64,000 nucleotides of DNA from Platerodrilus igneus. Taxonomy: Eukaryota > Arthropoda > Insecta > Coleoptera > Lycidae. The notes beneath the pieces are model-generated. The model ran no database searches, had not been told where the DNA came from, and was given only the letters and a program-made list of their open reading frames with translations. The translations under genes and the position numbers were made by a program. Shown piece after piece: positions 1 to 10,891 of this stretch (position 1 is the first letter of the stretch; every line of letters begins with the position of its first letter). The stretch covers positions 3,162,001-3,226,000 of the forward strand of contig JARFIW010000831.1 in assembly GCA_036346225.1 (NCBI GenBank). Reading direction: 5' to 3'.

Positions 1-752
1 GAAATCTGTTTTCATTTTTAGAGTTTTCATATAATTTATAGACCCGAGTTACGTTCATATTACAGAGAAATAAAACTATACTTTTGTAATTTTAAGTTTA
101 TTGTCTGAATTCCCTTTTGTAGGACTAAAACTGAACACTAATATTCATCAAATGGGGATATACAGAAAACATCAATATTAATTTTTACCGTTTAAGATAA
201 TTTTTTTCTTTTCCATCAGGTTTTTATTTAAAGTAACGCAAACACGTTACAGATTCATCTAACTATTTGGATCGATTGGTAACTATGAATGAAACGTAGA
301 TCTTCATTATGATCCATAAACAAAAAGACAGCGAAAGAGCTGAAATACTGATTCTCTTCGGTTTAAGAAGCTTCATGTACAGAAGGCAACGGGAAAGGTT
401 CTTTGTTGCTTCCATTTGTTGGAATTGATATGGGATACTTCCTGGGGATTATTTGGAACACGGCAAAATTGTGACTAAACAAAACTATTCTTATTGATGA
501 CTAAACTTCGCCAACTATTATTAGGAAAACACCAAGAAAAGAGATCCTCTATTTTGGATTTGTTCAACAGTAACGGCTAGTGTTGCAAAAATAAACGAAT
601 TAAGCTTTAAACTGGTTGATTATCTCCGATACTTCCCTGCTTTCTTGTTCCGAACTTTAAAGTACATTAGTACATACATTTTGTTCACATATAAATGTAT
701 TAGATCTTGTAAGAGACTATTGTTGCAATATTTTATTAATTATAAAACTTAC
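1..752. other. Unassigned AT-rich sequence (probable intron)
   Basis: I see no coding, repeat or RNA signal. It lies downstream (minus strand) of the exon at 753-899 and begins with that exon's splice donor, so it is probably intronic. Confidence 0.4.
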
Positions 753-899
753 TTGAGGGCACGATTCACTAAGAGATGAGTAACTGGACGATCTGCTTCC
801 TAATGGTTCGGGGCTTAAACTTCCATAAGATGTAGTTGAACTTAAGGATACTGAGTCAGCTCTACTCCTATAAGGAGAAAGTTGCACATGCTTCATCAT
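753..899 (-). CDS. Internal coding exon of a host gene, Ser-rich protein
   Basis: Read on the minus strand, a pyrimidine-rich tract ending TTTTTATTACAG precedes the exon at 900-902, and the exon ends CAA|GTAAGT (donor at 747-752). The exon is 147 nt, exactly 49 codons in one open frame, with phase 0 at both ends. The peptide begins MMKHVQLSPYRSRADS and is very serine-rich (17 of 49), with Ser-Pro and Arg-x-x-Ser motifs typical of phosphorylated, disordered linkers. No domain is visible and I do not recognise the gene. Neighbouring exons are not identified; the 4266-4360 candidate lies upstream on the same strand but the join is unproven. It is the strongest non-transposon coding signal in the window. 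Confidence 0.6.
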
Positions 900-1401
900 C
901 TGTAATAAAAAATAAAATTTAAAGCGATCACATTTAAACAATGTATTATATAAAAATTTCAAGTTTGAGACATTTTGATACGAATATTTTTGCTCAATGG
1001 ATTTGGCGCTGTTCGTTCTGTGCACTAAGGATCCATTTTTACATAAGGACCAAGATTGTAAAATAAACGCCGGCATTTGTTGTTCCGAAATATAGATGAA
1101 AAACGTAGTTTTCTTATTTGAGGAAAATTCGCATTGACACCACGTGTAAAGTATTTGTGCTACAATTTTCAACGACTTTCCTACGGATTGGGGTGTGTTT
1201 TAAGCTTGCTCTTACATATTTATCACGACAAAATTCGATCAAAGGTAAAAGTCACAGCCATGATTGTTTAGTTACGTCATATGGGGCAAAACGGGGTAGT
1301 CGACTAGGGCAAAGTGGGCAACATTTATTTAGTGCCCCATATGCACCATATTTATTGTATAGTTTCTTGTTCATGAGCGCGCTTTCTTGAATTACAGTAC
1401 A

Positions 1402-3216
1402 ATGGATCGGACGTATATGCAAAAAGTCTTCTTGGTGTTTAGAATCAATAAAGTCGTTCATAGCAGTTTCCGGAGAAATGGGACACAAGAAAGCAGCGCA
1501 AAAATACAATGTGCTACAAACTACAATTGAATGCTATATCCAAAAGTACAGGGGCAATCCCGATGAAATGATCATAACAAAGAAATTAGGCCAAAACGTG
1601 ACTGCATTTACCGATGAGCAAAAGAATTAATAGAATATATATAATTAATGAACTTCTCGAATTTACGGCCTAACGCCTACTGATCTTCAAGCACTAGCTT
1701 TCAAGTTAGGCAGAAAAAATAAAATTTGTCACGATTTTAACCAAACAGATAAAATGACGGGAGCACCTGGCTGGGTGGATCAAAAAGATATCCGGATATA
1801 ACCTTTAGAAAGCCGGAAGCAATGTCAACGGCTAGTGCCATGGGGTTTAACAGGGTTACAGTTGCGAACTTTTTAATCTACGTAAAGTAGCGATTGATAA
1901 ATATACAATTACGCCGCAGCCCATTTACAACGTTTACGAAACCAGCATATCGACGATTTCCAAAAGTCATACCAAACTTTTTACCGTAATTGGTAACCGG
2001 TTGGAACCCTAACATCTGCAAAAAGAGGCAAATTGATGCCGACGGTTGTCTACGTGTTGCCGGAAATTATATACCTCCTATGTCCATATTTCCGAGAAGG
2101 TGAGTAAAGCCTGAATTACTAGATAGAGCACCGGTTGGTTATTGGGGGAATGTCGTGAATCTAGATGAATACTAGGTCATTTGTTCATATTGTAGTTAAA
2201 AAGATTTATAGATTGGTCGCATGCAACCAAGGAAGACCCGGTACTATTGTTGGGCACGTTATTCATGTTAAAAGTATTTGGTTCGCGAAAATGATGTTGC
2301 TCTGCTATGTTTCCCACAACACTGTACACACCGTGTTGGTTTTATGTAGCCTTTGAGCAACTGCTACAGCCCCGAAGTCACGAAATGGTTGCCCAATTTC
2401 AGACTACTAGATTGTTTGGAGAGGCGTTTATTGCTGCTGCCACTATGACAACTGCTGTAAATTCCTTTAGATCTCCAAGAATTAGGCCTCTCGAACCAAT
2501 ATCTTCACGCATGCAGATTTTGCACCGATGGAAATGATCAATATTTCAGAAAATTCAATCGCAACGGCCTAATCCAAGCAAAGGACTCCTAAACCGGCTC
2601 TTCGACCAAGCTCATCGCAACATGGATGTTCAGAAGCGAATAACAGTAAGGTACCAGACAAGCAAAGGACCCCTGAATGAGCTCTTCAATCAAGCTCTCC
2701 GCATTAAATTTATCTAATTTTATTCGCAGCTTAAAATTTAAATCGACCTGGATGATCAGGAATTAATAATATGCCAGAAAGATCTGCCTTTGGAATGTCG
2801 TATCACCTAAAACAGTACGACCAACGCAGCGGGTTACAAAACGCAGAGGAAAAGCAGCGATAATTACGGAATCTCCTTACAAAAACGAATTGGTTGACCA
2901 ACAAAAACAAAAGAAAAAAGGCCTGCACATAGGACATAACGAAAAGTTCAGAAGGTAAATCGGATAAAATTACGAAAAAGAAAATAAAAAAAACAAAGCA
3001 ACTTTAAGACAACTTGAAAATGAATCTTTTGATGACGACAACGAAGATGCTGAATGCCTGTATTGTAGGTACCTATGGTCTCATTCCAACGAAGGGTGGA
3101 TTAGGTGCATAAAGTAATAGTTTGGGCACATTGCTGGTGTTGCAGGGGAAGGCGATGAAGATGAAGCTACGCATCTTTGTGTTACGTGCACTTTAGTATT
3201 TTGTGTTATTGGTTAA
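1402..3216 (+). pseudogene. Tigger/pogo-like DDE transposase, broken
   Basis: Pogo transposases carry an N-terminal helix-turn-helix that binds the element ends and a DDE domain that cuts and joins DNA. Here a start at 1402 leads into the HTH segment GEMGHKKAAQKYNV, then FTDEQK. Downstream, in changing frames, come the family landmarks YIPPMSIFPRR and RAPVGYWGNV, a PPHTSHxxQPLD-like block around 2315-2370, FNRN, and a C-terminal tail with ITESPYKNEL and a Cys-rich finger (ECLYC...CVTC). Many stops and frameshifts make it non-functional. An imperfect duplication (about 45 bp, repeated 84 bp apart) lies at 2575-2703, and a 38-bp foreign-looking patch at 2709-2746. Confidence 0.7.
2709..2746 (+). 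repeat. 38-bp segment identical to 35337-35374
   Basis: Both sites carry the same 38 bases, starting TTTATCTAATTTTATTCGCA and ending TTAAATCGA. The second site lies inside the unknown minus-strand gene at 35.2-37.6 kb, where it encodes part of a continuous peptide (NFKLRIKLDK). Flanks differ at both sites. It looks like a templated patch copied into the transposon remnant. Confidence 0.8.
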
Positions 3217-3335
3217 ACTGGTCAATAAAAATTTTCTTTGTCCAATATGTATAATTTTCTACATAAAATAATTTGTAACTCACATTACCCTACTTTGCCC
3301 AGTACGACGGGGCATAGCAGGGCAAACGATTTTTA

Positions 3336-3751
3336 AAGAAATTTTATACTTTATTGATTATTTAAGGATGTATCAATGAAACTATCATGGCACATGAAGC
3401 AAACATACCAAGTAAGCAATGTAAACCGTTAAAACAGTTTTTTTTAACAATAGGATGTCGAATTAATAGCTGTTGAATGATAAGTATCTCACAATGTCCT
3501 GGTTTTCCTTAAAAGTCTGCACTATACACCATGCAAGCTTCTAAATAGATAAAATATCGAAATTAATTTAGTTACTGGTGTGTTTAAAATCCTTTAGTTG
3601 CGCTTGTTAAAGCACACGTCCTATCTAGAAAATACAACAGTTACCAATTGTAGTTTCAACTTCAATATTAAGGAAAATAAAAAATATTGAAATCCGTCAC
3701 CAATTTTTTTGTTATTGAACCAAAACTATATTTGTAAAAATCAACTGTTTT
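3336..3751. other. Unassigned AT-rich sequence
   Basis: No ORF, repeat copy or splice-framed exon recognised. Confidence 0.3.
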
Positions 3752-3900
3752 TTATTATCAAACTGACTATACAAGCCTTTTCAACAACTCGTAGTTACAA
3801 TGAGATTCTAAAAGCTCTCGCAACAATTTCTTTTCAGCTAATTGCTAACTGTACGAATACTAACTTCTAAAACTACGATGCGATCTTCTTAATTACTTAT
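3752..3900 (-). repeat. Dispersed repeat, copy 1 (inverted relative to 46361-46515)
   Basis: The reverse complement aligns with 46361-46515 over about 150 bp. It includes the near-identical block AGAGCTTTTAGAA followed by ATTGTAACTACGAGTTGTTG. No coding content. The family is unidentified; a retrotransposon end is possible. Confidence 0.65.
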
Positions 3901-3909
3901 ATCGATGCC

Positions 3910-4020
3910 CTATATTATATATTTATATATATTATATATTATATATTTTATTATTATTATATATTATATATATATATATATTATATATTATATATTATAT
4001 ATATATTATATATTTATATT
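3910..4020. repeat. AT microsatellite (TATATTA/TA units)
   Basis: About 110 bp made only of A and T in short TATATTA, TTATATA and TA runs. Confidence 0.9.
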
Positions 4021-4265
4021 ATGACTAACAATAATTTATACTGATCACTTAATTAATTGATATCATGACTTTATACTTTAAGTAAAAACGTAATACTGTA
4101 ATCACAGCTTCAATTAGAACTGAACTAACTATTGCTCATCACGTCAATTTATATTTTATCTAATCGTTCTAATTATTCGAGAACATATTAGAATATGCAA
4201 ATAATATCTCGAATGTACCTATTATAGGCTTAGTAAATCTTTTAAATGCGAATTCTTGTACCTAC

Positions 4266-4360
4266 CAAGCAAGTCAATCGCCCGCAGAGGTTCATCAATC
4301 ATCTTTTGTGTACAAACGTCTCGTTTACATTCAAATGTAATTATTTCGGTCATAGCAAGA
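4266..4360 (-). CDS. Candidate internal exon, unknown gene
   Basis: On the minus strand a 95-nt open stretch lies between a possible acceptor (CTGTTTAG) and a possible donor (CTTG|GTAGGTAC). It would encode MTEIITFECKRDVCTQKMID and about ten more residues. There is no recognisable domain and the exon is not phase-compatible with 753-899 in an obvious way. It could equally be chance. Confidence 0.22.
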
Positions 4361-5434
4361 CTAAACAGCGTTTCAGTATTAACGTGAGTAGATTGAAGGC
4401 AAAGAGAAACATAAGGTCCCATTTATCTGATAGTAATTCTAGCTGGTTTCTATATTAATAAAAAACTATATAAGGTCTGCAAATGGTAACCTATTTTGGC
4501 TTTGCTTAATAAGGCATAGACACTTATGAAACATACTTCGAAGTTTCACAGTTGTCGTCTTAGACTGGTTGTTCAGATTGTACATTTAACAAAACTTTGT
4601 TCTGCCAGATTTGGGATTTAACTATTTTTTTCTCATAGTTTAGCATAATTTTAATCTCTTGGAGTATTAATATCCTATTATAAATCAGCGTCTTAACGCT
4701 CAACAGAATTTAACGACAGCGGTTTGATGTTTTAGCACCAAATTTTCCACGAGCCTAATGAAATAGTCTTTTACTAAGCGTTGAATTCATTCGAATAAAA
4801 TTTACGTCAGCCTAAGAAAATTTTAAGCTTTAGAACAGTACGAGAACTAAGATATGTCGGCAAATTGTACTTTAGTTTGTTCATCTTAGCCGTACCAACA
4901 TTATATGGACGCAGACACTAAACAGGGTTACTCGAATATGTTGATAAAGTAATTTTGTTTGCTTCCTTGCAAGGTCGTTAACCTCAAAACTTCGTATTGC
5001 ATCCCAAAAAAATTGTTTCCATTACATTGTCAACCGATTTAGGCTTTCTTTTCAACGGGGCAAGCAGTCCCGTCAATATCTTGAAGTTCTGTCTCGGGAG
5101 ACTAGTAATTTAAAAAGTTATGGTACAAAATCAAGTGGTTTCAAGCATGTTGATTGTATATGTTAACGGAAACAGATAAGAAAGTAAAAATAGGACTATA
5201 GAAAGCATAGAAACTAGAGCATAAAAATGAATCAAACTAGAATAGAGTACTACGACGAAAATGCTTAAAATAGAATGGAAGACCTTCGAAACTCAAAATG
5301 CAATATTCAAGTTTATGACAGCTCCGTGTTAATAAAACATTGTTCAAAGGGTATAAATGGAAGGTACCGCTACACGACTATAAACATGAACGTTAGGCAA
5401 ATAGTTAGAACTTAGAAGCTTTCAAAACTTGGTG
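4361..5434. other. Unassigned AT-rich sequence
   Basis: No supported gene, repeat or structure recognised. Confidence 0.3.
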
Positions 5435-5745
5435 GGATTGCGTTGGGAAGAGTGGAAAATGCCACACGTGCCTAGACCTCCTAATGGGTCTATTGTACTT
5501 CATTCCTTACCCTAAATTGGTCCTTCACCAATCATCCACCTGACCTTGCAGGTGAGTTTGAGAATGTCAGCTCAGGAGGTGTTTCTGATTCTGTCGTTTT
5601 CAGGTGAGAAGTCTCCCAGCATGAATTCTCGAAGTCGCGCGAGTGGTGAACATGTGCACAGAATGTGTACCGACGTCTCGTCCTCCTGATGGCAGCCGCG
5701 ACAGGTGAGGTCGGCTGACAGACCCATCTTGTGCAGATGCTTCTT
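5435..5745 (-). pseudogene. 3' end of a non-LTR retrotransposon ORF2
   Basis: Minus-strand translation gives KKHLHKMGLSADLTCRGCHQ, then EDETSVHILCTC and SPLARLREFMLGDF. This matches the Cys-His region at the end of Jockey/R1-type ORF2 proteins, in which a CxxC unit is followed by ET-x-x-H-x-L-C-x-C. Stops interrupt the frame, for example after RIRNTS and after MIGEGPI. No reverse transcriptase is attached, so this is an isolated remnant. Its clade cannot be fixed from this piece. Confidence 0.65.
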
Positions 5746-7539
5746 TAGTTTGCGTGCCCAATCAGAATATCAATCAACCGCCATAGTTTCCGCCCGGGCA
5801 AGCATATGCCAAAACTTGGTGCTATAGGAGAATATTTAACATTAACTGGGCAGATAAAGTCTCAGAAATGGTTTAAGGAAATACAAGTATTACTAGCACA
5901 ATAAAAAAACGCGATAGGATGATATAATGTTTAAAAGAATAGTTAAAACAGTGTCAAGGGGACAAAATAGAAAATAAAATTGTAGAAGAATAGGGAAAAC
6001 CAAAGACTCAAGTAGGTAGACGGGATCATGAAAGATGTAGAATTATCAATAGTTACAGGCCTCTGCAAAAAGTTGAGCTAATATTCTCATTTTTTTTGTT
6101 TTTCAAAGCAAAACGTATTATAGTAGTACAGGGCTGCTACCAGCAATAAATCATAAGATATCTAGAACAATACTTTATAAACTTGATTAGAACAGGTTTG
6201 CTTTAATCATTAATCTGGCAAATGACAATCTTTGAAGTTAGAATATTAAAGTTCGTGCATTTTGCTTTACTTTATACGATGGAAACTATAAGGATAAAGA
6301 AACTTGCCACGAAGAATCACCGAAGCAAAAAACCATATGGTGATACGTATGGGATAATGTTACCAAATGCAACGTATAGCATTGTAACGCGTGGGTGCTA
6401 CGGTAAATGAAAACCAAATGCAAAAAGAGGAAAATTAATCTAAAACCGACAAAATTATTATTGATGTACCCTGCAAAGTGGATTTCATGATTACCTAATA
6501 TTAATTAAACATTTTTGTGGATTTAACAAATATAAGTTAATGAATGCAGTTAGTATAAGTAAAACAATTAACTCAAAACAACAAAACCAGAAAGTTATTT
6601 ATTGTACAATACATATTAGGACGGAACTCAGATTCATAAATTAATATAAACCACAAAAAAGCAAACCAAATATTTATTTCAGTTCAGTTTTACAGCGAAT
6701 ATGTCATTTAAAGAAAGCTTTAAAATTATGAAGTAAAAATCAGTAAATTTATTAATTATATCACAAATATAAGAGAGACTTTTTACAAATTTCTCTTAAA
6801 TAAATTAGAATCGATATCACATAAAAAAAAATCCCTGATACACCTTAATACAATGTAAAACCCTAGACTCTTGAGTAGTGAAATTCACGGATACCAGATT
6901 GCAGATATAATTCAATCATTTTATACAAAAGGTACAATATATTGATTTATATAGCTAAACGGAAGGAAGCACGAATGTTAACCTAAGTAAATCGCACGAT
7001 ACCAATAGTGCTTTCCCGGGATCCATTCCATAAACTCAATAGAATTGTGCTATGACAAAAATACTCGATATCATAAGAAAGAGAGGAGAATTAAATGATA
7101 ATAATTACATCTAACGGAGAGTGAGAATCAATTATTCGTGAACCGGTAATAAGAACGGGGTCAAAATGTAATCATTTGAGAGTAATTCAGCGGTAAACGC
7201 GCACGATGGTCGGTATGGCGAAAAATTAGGTTTTGAAAAGTAAAGCTGGGAAAATAAAATTCAGAGAAGTTAATTTAAAACATCGAAAATGTAGTAAAAA
7301 AAGATAAACGTAACGTTGAACGAAACCAGCTTCACGTATGCAACGCAGCCTCCTACTTGAAGGAAGTTTAGAATGGTGCGCGAGCATTTTGTAAGACTTC
7401 ACTTGCAGATTTAGAAAGAGGTTAACTATGTGTGTGATTTTACAAACGCATGTGTGCCGTAATAAAAGAATTTACTCACAAGGATAGCTCAAATTGGTGG
7501 ATTGTGTCGAGTTAAGGGCGTTTAGCTGAAATTGAAACA
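5746..7539. other. Unassigned AT-rich sequence
   Basis: No supported gene. The stretch 7050-7539 may be a weakly conserved continuation of the repeat that starts at 7540. Confidence 0.3.
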
Positions 7540-9396
7540 CTGAAGGTTTCTGGACATTCTCAGATTTAAGGAATTGGAATGAAACAGTAAGCAATCATAA
7601 GGTTTTATGTATAGATTTAATAGTTATGTACACAGGGTGGCATAAGTTTTATGTCATTAAATTTAGGAGGTGATAGGACTTGATTGACTAAACAAAAACC
7701 TATAATGCATTTTACTCTTGGATCGCTTTTTAAATGCTCAACCTAGGTCAACCTAAGTAAAAGTTTTAGGATTGTTGTTTTATCATATGTTTATAAGAAA
7801 TGACTTACCTATGCAAGTTCGTGGTTCGTATTACTCCCGGCCATCGTAATTTTAAATTACAATTCAGAAACTATTGCGGGACAAAAATATCTCTAATTAT
7901 CTAAAACCAATTACAATTAAATCACAACACAGCGGTTAAGTGTTTTACCAAAGCAGGTAGTGGAACACAAGTGACAAAATCAAACAGGAGAATTACGATT
8001 ACGATTACGATCTATTATAATGAAAAGGTAAAGTCAACTTAAAGAAGGTTATCGTATAAAAGCTGCATAAAGCTGAATTGCAACAAATTCAAGATTACGG
8101 GGCATAAACCCAATACAGTCGACCAAATCAGCATAATGAATTATTATTTTTGTTGTGACTACCATTACATCATTCGAATGTTTTAAAAAAAACTTATTTT
8201 AGAAGCAGCTAAATTGGATTATTTCGTTTGGCAGCTAAAATGCACTCTATTTCACAAATTTAAGTTTGAAGGTCACAGCTTGGTTGGTCGACTCTATAGC
8301 ATGATATTATTGTGTATTTGATTCGGGACCTAGCTAACATTTCAGTGGTTTTAAGACATTTATAATAGTTTTTGTGTGTCCGTTTGTAGCTTAACCATCC
8401 GCTTTTGACACAGCTTGATTAACAATTTTTGTTTATCTTATTAGTCTCTACGCCCTCTTTAACCTAATGACATAAAACTAATGCCACCCTGTATGTGGAT
8501 TGAAATGGTCAATGATGTGTATTTATGTAATAGGGAATTAAAGTGAAAGAAATTATTTTATTAAATTAATTATCGACGAAACTATTTTATATTGATTTTA
8601 AAGTATTTTAGGGATTGGACAATGAACAGGCTATCAGAAAGCTGGAGTTTAACTGATTTCTATGTTGATTATTAAAGACATTTCTAGAAATACAGATTTA
8701 TAAATGTCATGTAATCTAATGTTGAAAATGGGAAAAATGTAGAGTGAGGATTAAGGATGGATTAAATTTAAGGTTTTTTAGGATATTTTAGCAATAGCTG
8801 TCCAGAGTGAAGTTAAGAAATTTATATTTTTTTAGCAAAGTATATTTGTAATTGTACTGTAATTATTTCATATTAATAGAATTTAAGTGTAGGTTGAATT
8901 TTATTTTAATTTATTTAGAAACTAGGTAAACAGGCACAGTTGTAAAGGATATTCAGTTACCCCAGTGATGATATCACATATTTGAAAGAAGTACTTTAAT
9001 TTTCAATTTATTTAATTTGACCAAATTTTATGTGTTTTAAAGATGTTTTAGCGAAAGGTAAATAAAAGGTAATAAAATTTAAGAAACCGAAGCAAAATCG
9101 ACCTATGCGAAATAACCGTCTTCCATATAGGAAGGAATTGCTGCGACGACAGACGGTTTGGCGCCCCTTAATATGACAAGATAAAGTTTTTCAGGGTAAG
9201 TAATTAGAGTAACATGGTTTGTTTATATTTTTATTCCTTTAATTTTTTTATTTCGAAATTTTCATAATTTTTTGTATAGGAACGAACCCACTCCCGCACC
9301 ACTGCAGTTAGTCGACGCATCATTAATGTTATGGTGTGTCTGTCCCTTCGAGATAAATCGATATTTATTAACTTACCGCCAATTTTACCCGTAACC
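7540..9396 (-). repeat. LTR-like dispersed repeat, copy 1, interrupted by a MITE
   Basis: Sequence on both sides of the MITE (7540-7632 and 8492-9396) aligns colinearly with 48776-49853. Shared blocks are CTGGACATTCT, TGTGGATT, AAAGGATAT and ACTCCCGCACC. A third, inverted copy is at 29116-29375. The end near 9396, read in reverse, resembles an LTR start (GTTACGGGTAAAAT; TGTTAC in the other two copies), so a solo or decayed LTR is likely. No coding content. Confidence 0.6.
7633..8491. mobile_element. Mariner-like MITE with CAGGGTGGCAT termini
   Basis: The left end CAGGGTGGCATAAGTTTTAT and the right end, in reverse, CAGGGTGGCATTAGTTTTAT form ~28-bp inverted repeats. A TA lies next to each end (TA-CA at the left). 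At 859 bp without a transposase frame it is a non-autonomous element. The uninterrupted repeat at 48776-49853 gives the matching empty-site context, confirming insertion. Confidence 0.75.
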
Positions 9397-10116
9397 GCAT
9401 GCCCGAGATTTGAAATGTTATTCGTATACCAAGCTGCAACAAGGAGCTGCAAGAACCATGGTATCAAATTCTGTGCATTAATTGATATTAGAAACAAATG
9501 GAAACAATTTTCATAGATATATCTTATCTTCCTTCCGTTCTTTTATTCCTAATAAAATATATTACGTTCTGCTTTCCTTAAATTTTGATAAGCTACACAA
9601 GAATTCCGACGAAACCACAATCTTTCTTTATCAAAGTCTAAAATAATTAAAAGAATTAACATCATTAAAATATCTCAATTAGAGTATGGTAAATACAGGT
9701 ACCTTACAAGTCTTGTCTCATAAAGAACAAGAGTTTAATGAAATTGTTGAAATTTTCTAGTAACATTTGATAGGTATATAAATAAAATAAAACTAGATGA
9801 TCTACGATAAACTAATTAGGTTACTTTATGCAAGGCATTTTAAATTATTTCCAATACGACCACTTCTTAAGGTTGAAGATTATTATCTAAGTTAAAGCAT
9901 CTCTTGTTCTTACATTCAAAATGTGACAAACTTGTGGTTTACGGCAGCCTGTGGTTAGTGAAATCTAGAGCATTCAACACGCTGGAATGCTGATATCGCC
10001 ACTTGATATCAGGTTTACCTGCTAAACATGTTTTATAAATCAGCCATGTAAAAGATTTGATGAATGGTAACTGAAAGTGATATAAAAGTTCCAAGCCGTA
10101 GAAAAATTTTAATTAC
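9397..10116. other. Unassigned AT-rich sequence
   Basis: No supported gene or repeat recognised. Confidence 0.3.
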
Positions 10117-10229
10117 CTTAATATTTAAAATCCACTTAGATAAAATCATATGTGCATTTAATGACCAATCACAGGTTGTTCCTTCCATACCAAAATGGTA
10201 ATGCAGATGTTTCAAAAATTCAAACATAC
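10117..10229 (-). CDS. Candidate internal exon, unknown gene
   Basis: On the minus strand an open stretch containing MFEFLKHLHYHFGMEGTTCD ends at AAG|GTAATT, a usable donor. The only nearby acceptor (CCGTTAG) has a poor pyrimidine tract. The peptide looks less random than its neighbours, but no family is recognised. Confidence 0.22.
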
Positions 10230-10891
10230 CTAACGGTTTTCGATATTTTAGGCTAAGATTAGCCACACGTTATAATTCAAAAATAACATCAAACTTATCA
10301 TCAGCAACGCTAGTATTAAAGATAGTAAAATGATAATAATAGGAGTAATGTTTTTGCCGATTTGTACCGCAAACAAAATATGTACATTAATAATAACTCA
10401 TAAGAGATTTGGCGATGCTATCGCCCAATGTTAATACTATTGTACTCAGTCAATCAAAGGAATTTCAGGTTAGCATTACATCTTTACCCAAAGCCAACAG
10501 CCAAAAACAGCACAGAAGTGGGTAGAGTACGGGACCTATCTTGTCTTACAGGCAGGTTAACCATAGTTTGATAAATGGTAAAAGCATGCAGAAAGAAACG
10601 GGAGAACATCGCGCTAAAGATATCCAAAGAAAATACAATTCACACATTTTGATGGCCGCCTTTTTGGTGAAATATTTCGGAGGTAAATTCGTCACCGATA
10701 AGGAGTACCGGATAGGAACTACTAATACTAGGGTATAATAATAACCACTAACACAGCTTTTAAGACTCAAAAATTGAAGTACGAACAGTCGAAAATATAA
10801 ACAAAGTTGGTGTATTAGAAGATTTAACACAATAGAAAAACAGGTTAGAAATAAATGTTGCGACAAAAGAAGAAAAGTTGCTATTGGTTGT
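10230..10891. other. Unassigned AT-rich sequence
   Basis: Short open frames overlap here on both strands, but none has recognisable content or splice framing. Confidence 0.3.

Larger units (their letters stand above)
1280..3331 (+). mobile_element. Tigger/pogo-type DNA transposon, decayed
   Basis: A decayed pogo-family transposase (1402-3216) sits between imperfect inverted ends. The left end carries GGGGTAGTCGACTAGGGCAA and the right end, read in reverse, CCGTCGTACTGGGCAAAGTA; both share the core GGGCAAAGT. Outer limits are approximate and no clean TA duplication was confirmed. The element probably lies in an intron of the minus-strand host gene whose exon is at 753-899. Confidence 0.6.

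Noticed and set aside
9203..9289. GGTAAGT ... ATAG|GAAC looked like a conserved intron shared by the repeat copies at 9.2 kb and 49.7 kb
   Set aside because: The third copy (29116-29375) lacks the donor, and the signal runs opposite to the likely LTR sense strand, so chance conservation is simpler.
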